Assembly (NCBI GenBank): GCA_017619795.1
Contig: JAFZRP010000030.1
Location: 1 to 33,808, forward strand
Length of the DNA: 33,808 bases
Origin: Treponema sp.
GTDB taxonomy: Bacteria; Spirochaetota; Spirochaetia; Treponematales; Treponemataceae
Reading direction: 5' to 3'
This document shows, one piece after another, positions 33,553 to 33,808 of the stretch; the stretch's first letter is position 1, and each line of letters starts with the position of its first letter. The position numbers were made by a program, and so were the translations under genes. Under the pieces are notes generated by a model. That model saw nothing but the letters and a program-made list of their open reading frames with translations. It had not been told where the DNA came from and searched no databases.

Positions 33553-33808
33553 TTACTTTTTATTTGGAGAAAGCTCCATTTTTTCAAGTTCACCCTTAAG
33601 CGCACTAAGAATATCTCCGGCTGCAGAAAAGCTGCCCTTTTGTTCAGGAGCCTTTGCAGAATTAGTTTCTTTTTCAAGAGCAAGCTTTCTGCCGTTCATA
33701 ATCATAGGGAAATCTACACGCTCGCCAGGAGCCACAGGATTATTTATTCGTCCCATAAACTCAAGTCCGCTTTCGGAAATAAAGCCCTGAATATCAGAAT
33801 CAACCGGA
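33553..33808 (-). CDS. Unknown protein, C-terminal part
   Basis: The reading frame is open to the right edge of the window, so the start is not visible. The visible 84 residues include SGLEFMGRINNPVAPGERVD and a lysine/glutamate-rich tail ending SPNKK before TAA. The ATG at 33754-33756 lies inside this frame and is unlikely to be the true start. I do not recognise the family. The frame continues after the TAA into the next coding-like region (see 33223-33459). Confidence 0.6.
   Translation of the reverse strand, partial: PVDSDIQGFISESGLEFMGRINNPVAPGERVDFPMIMNGRKLALEKETNSAKAPEQKGSFSAAGDILSALKGELEKMELSPNKK

Noticed and set aside
33486..33683. Minus-strand frame of 65 codons near the right edge
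   Set aside because: It is a shadow of the 33553-33808 coding frame, with hydrophobic/lysine-rich non-protein composition.

Overview
The window comes from a spirochaete, most likely a host-associated (rumen or gut) Treponema. Evidence: an AT-rich genome; the gene order tRNA-Thr, rpmG, tRNA-Trp, secE, nusG, rplKAJL, rpoBC, rpsL, rpsG; an asparagine in the rifampicin pocket of RpoB, as in other treponemes and borreliae; many lipoproteins with loose lipoboxes; and a GH130 mannosyl-glucose phosphorylase typical of plant-fibre habitats. The genus is inferred from gene content and sequence style, not from a marker-gene comparison.

Positions 1-17534 (minus strand) hold core transcription and translation genes. 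Read in the direction of transcription: a strong promoter at 17506-17534, then tRNA-Thr, rpmG, tRNA-Trp, secE, nusG, rplK, rplA, rplJ, rplL, an attenuator-like hairpin, rpoB, rpoC, a second promoter, rpsL, rpsG and a strong terminator at 4791-4827. A separate promoter at 4730-4758 then starts tuf after a structured leader of about 450 nt. The S10 operon follows (rpsJ, rplC, rplD, rplW, rplB, start of rpsS). fusA is absent from its classical place. Hairpins sit in most intergenic gaps here, and many contain G-U pairs that form only in the minus-strand RNA.

Positions 17665-20244 (plus strand) carry a serine acetyltransferase gene and radA. The 354 bp between them holds a repeat-rich, GC-rich block directly abutting the cysE stop codon. 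It also holds a well-formed but unannotated minus-strand transcription unit (promoter, about 95 nt, terminator) divergent from radA; this is a candidate small RNA.

Positions 20269-25304 are a surface-lipoprotein region. Three lipoproteins share a previously unfamiliar beta-rich module, duplicated in two of them. A fourth is a lipoprotein metallopeptidase with HEFNH, resembling peptidase family M30. Two of the lipoprotein genes diverge from an AT-rich region carrying a repeated 13-bp sequence.

Positions 25474-33226 (plus strand) begin with a monocistronic-looking O-acetylhomoserine sulfhydrylase gene. A tight four-gene cluster follows: a trehalase/MGH1-like glycosidase, an unusual Ppx/GppA phosphatase, polyphosphate kinase and a GH130 phosphorylase. 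This couples polyphosphate turnover with phosphorolytic glycan use. The right edge holds the end of an unknown minus-strand gene, followed in the same frame, after a TAA, by a further coding-like stretch. No rRNA genes, insertion sequences, phage genes or CRISPR arrays were seen.
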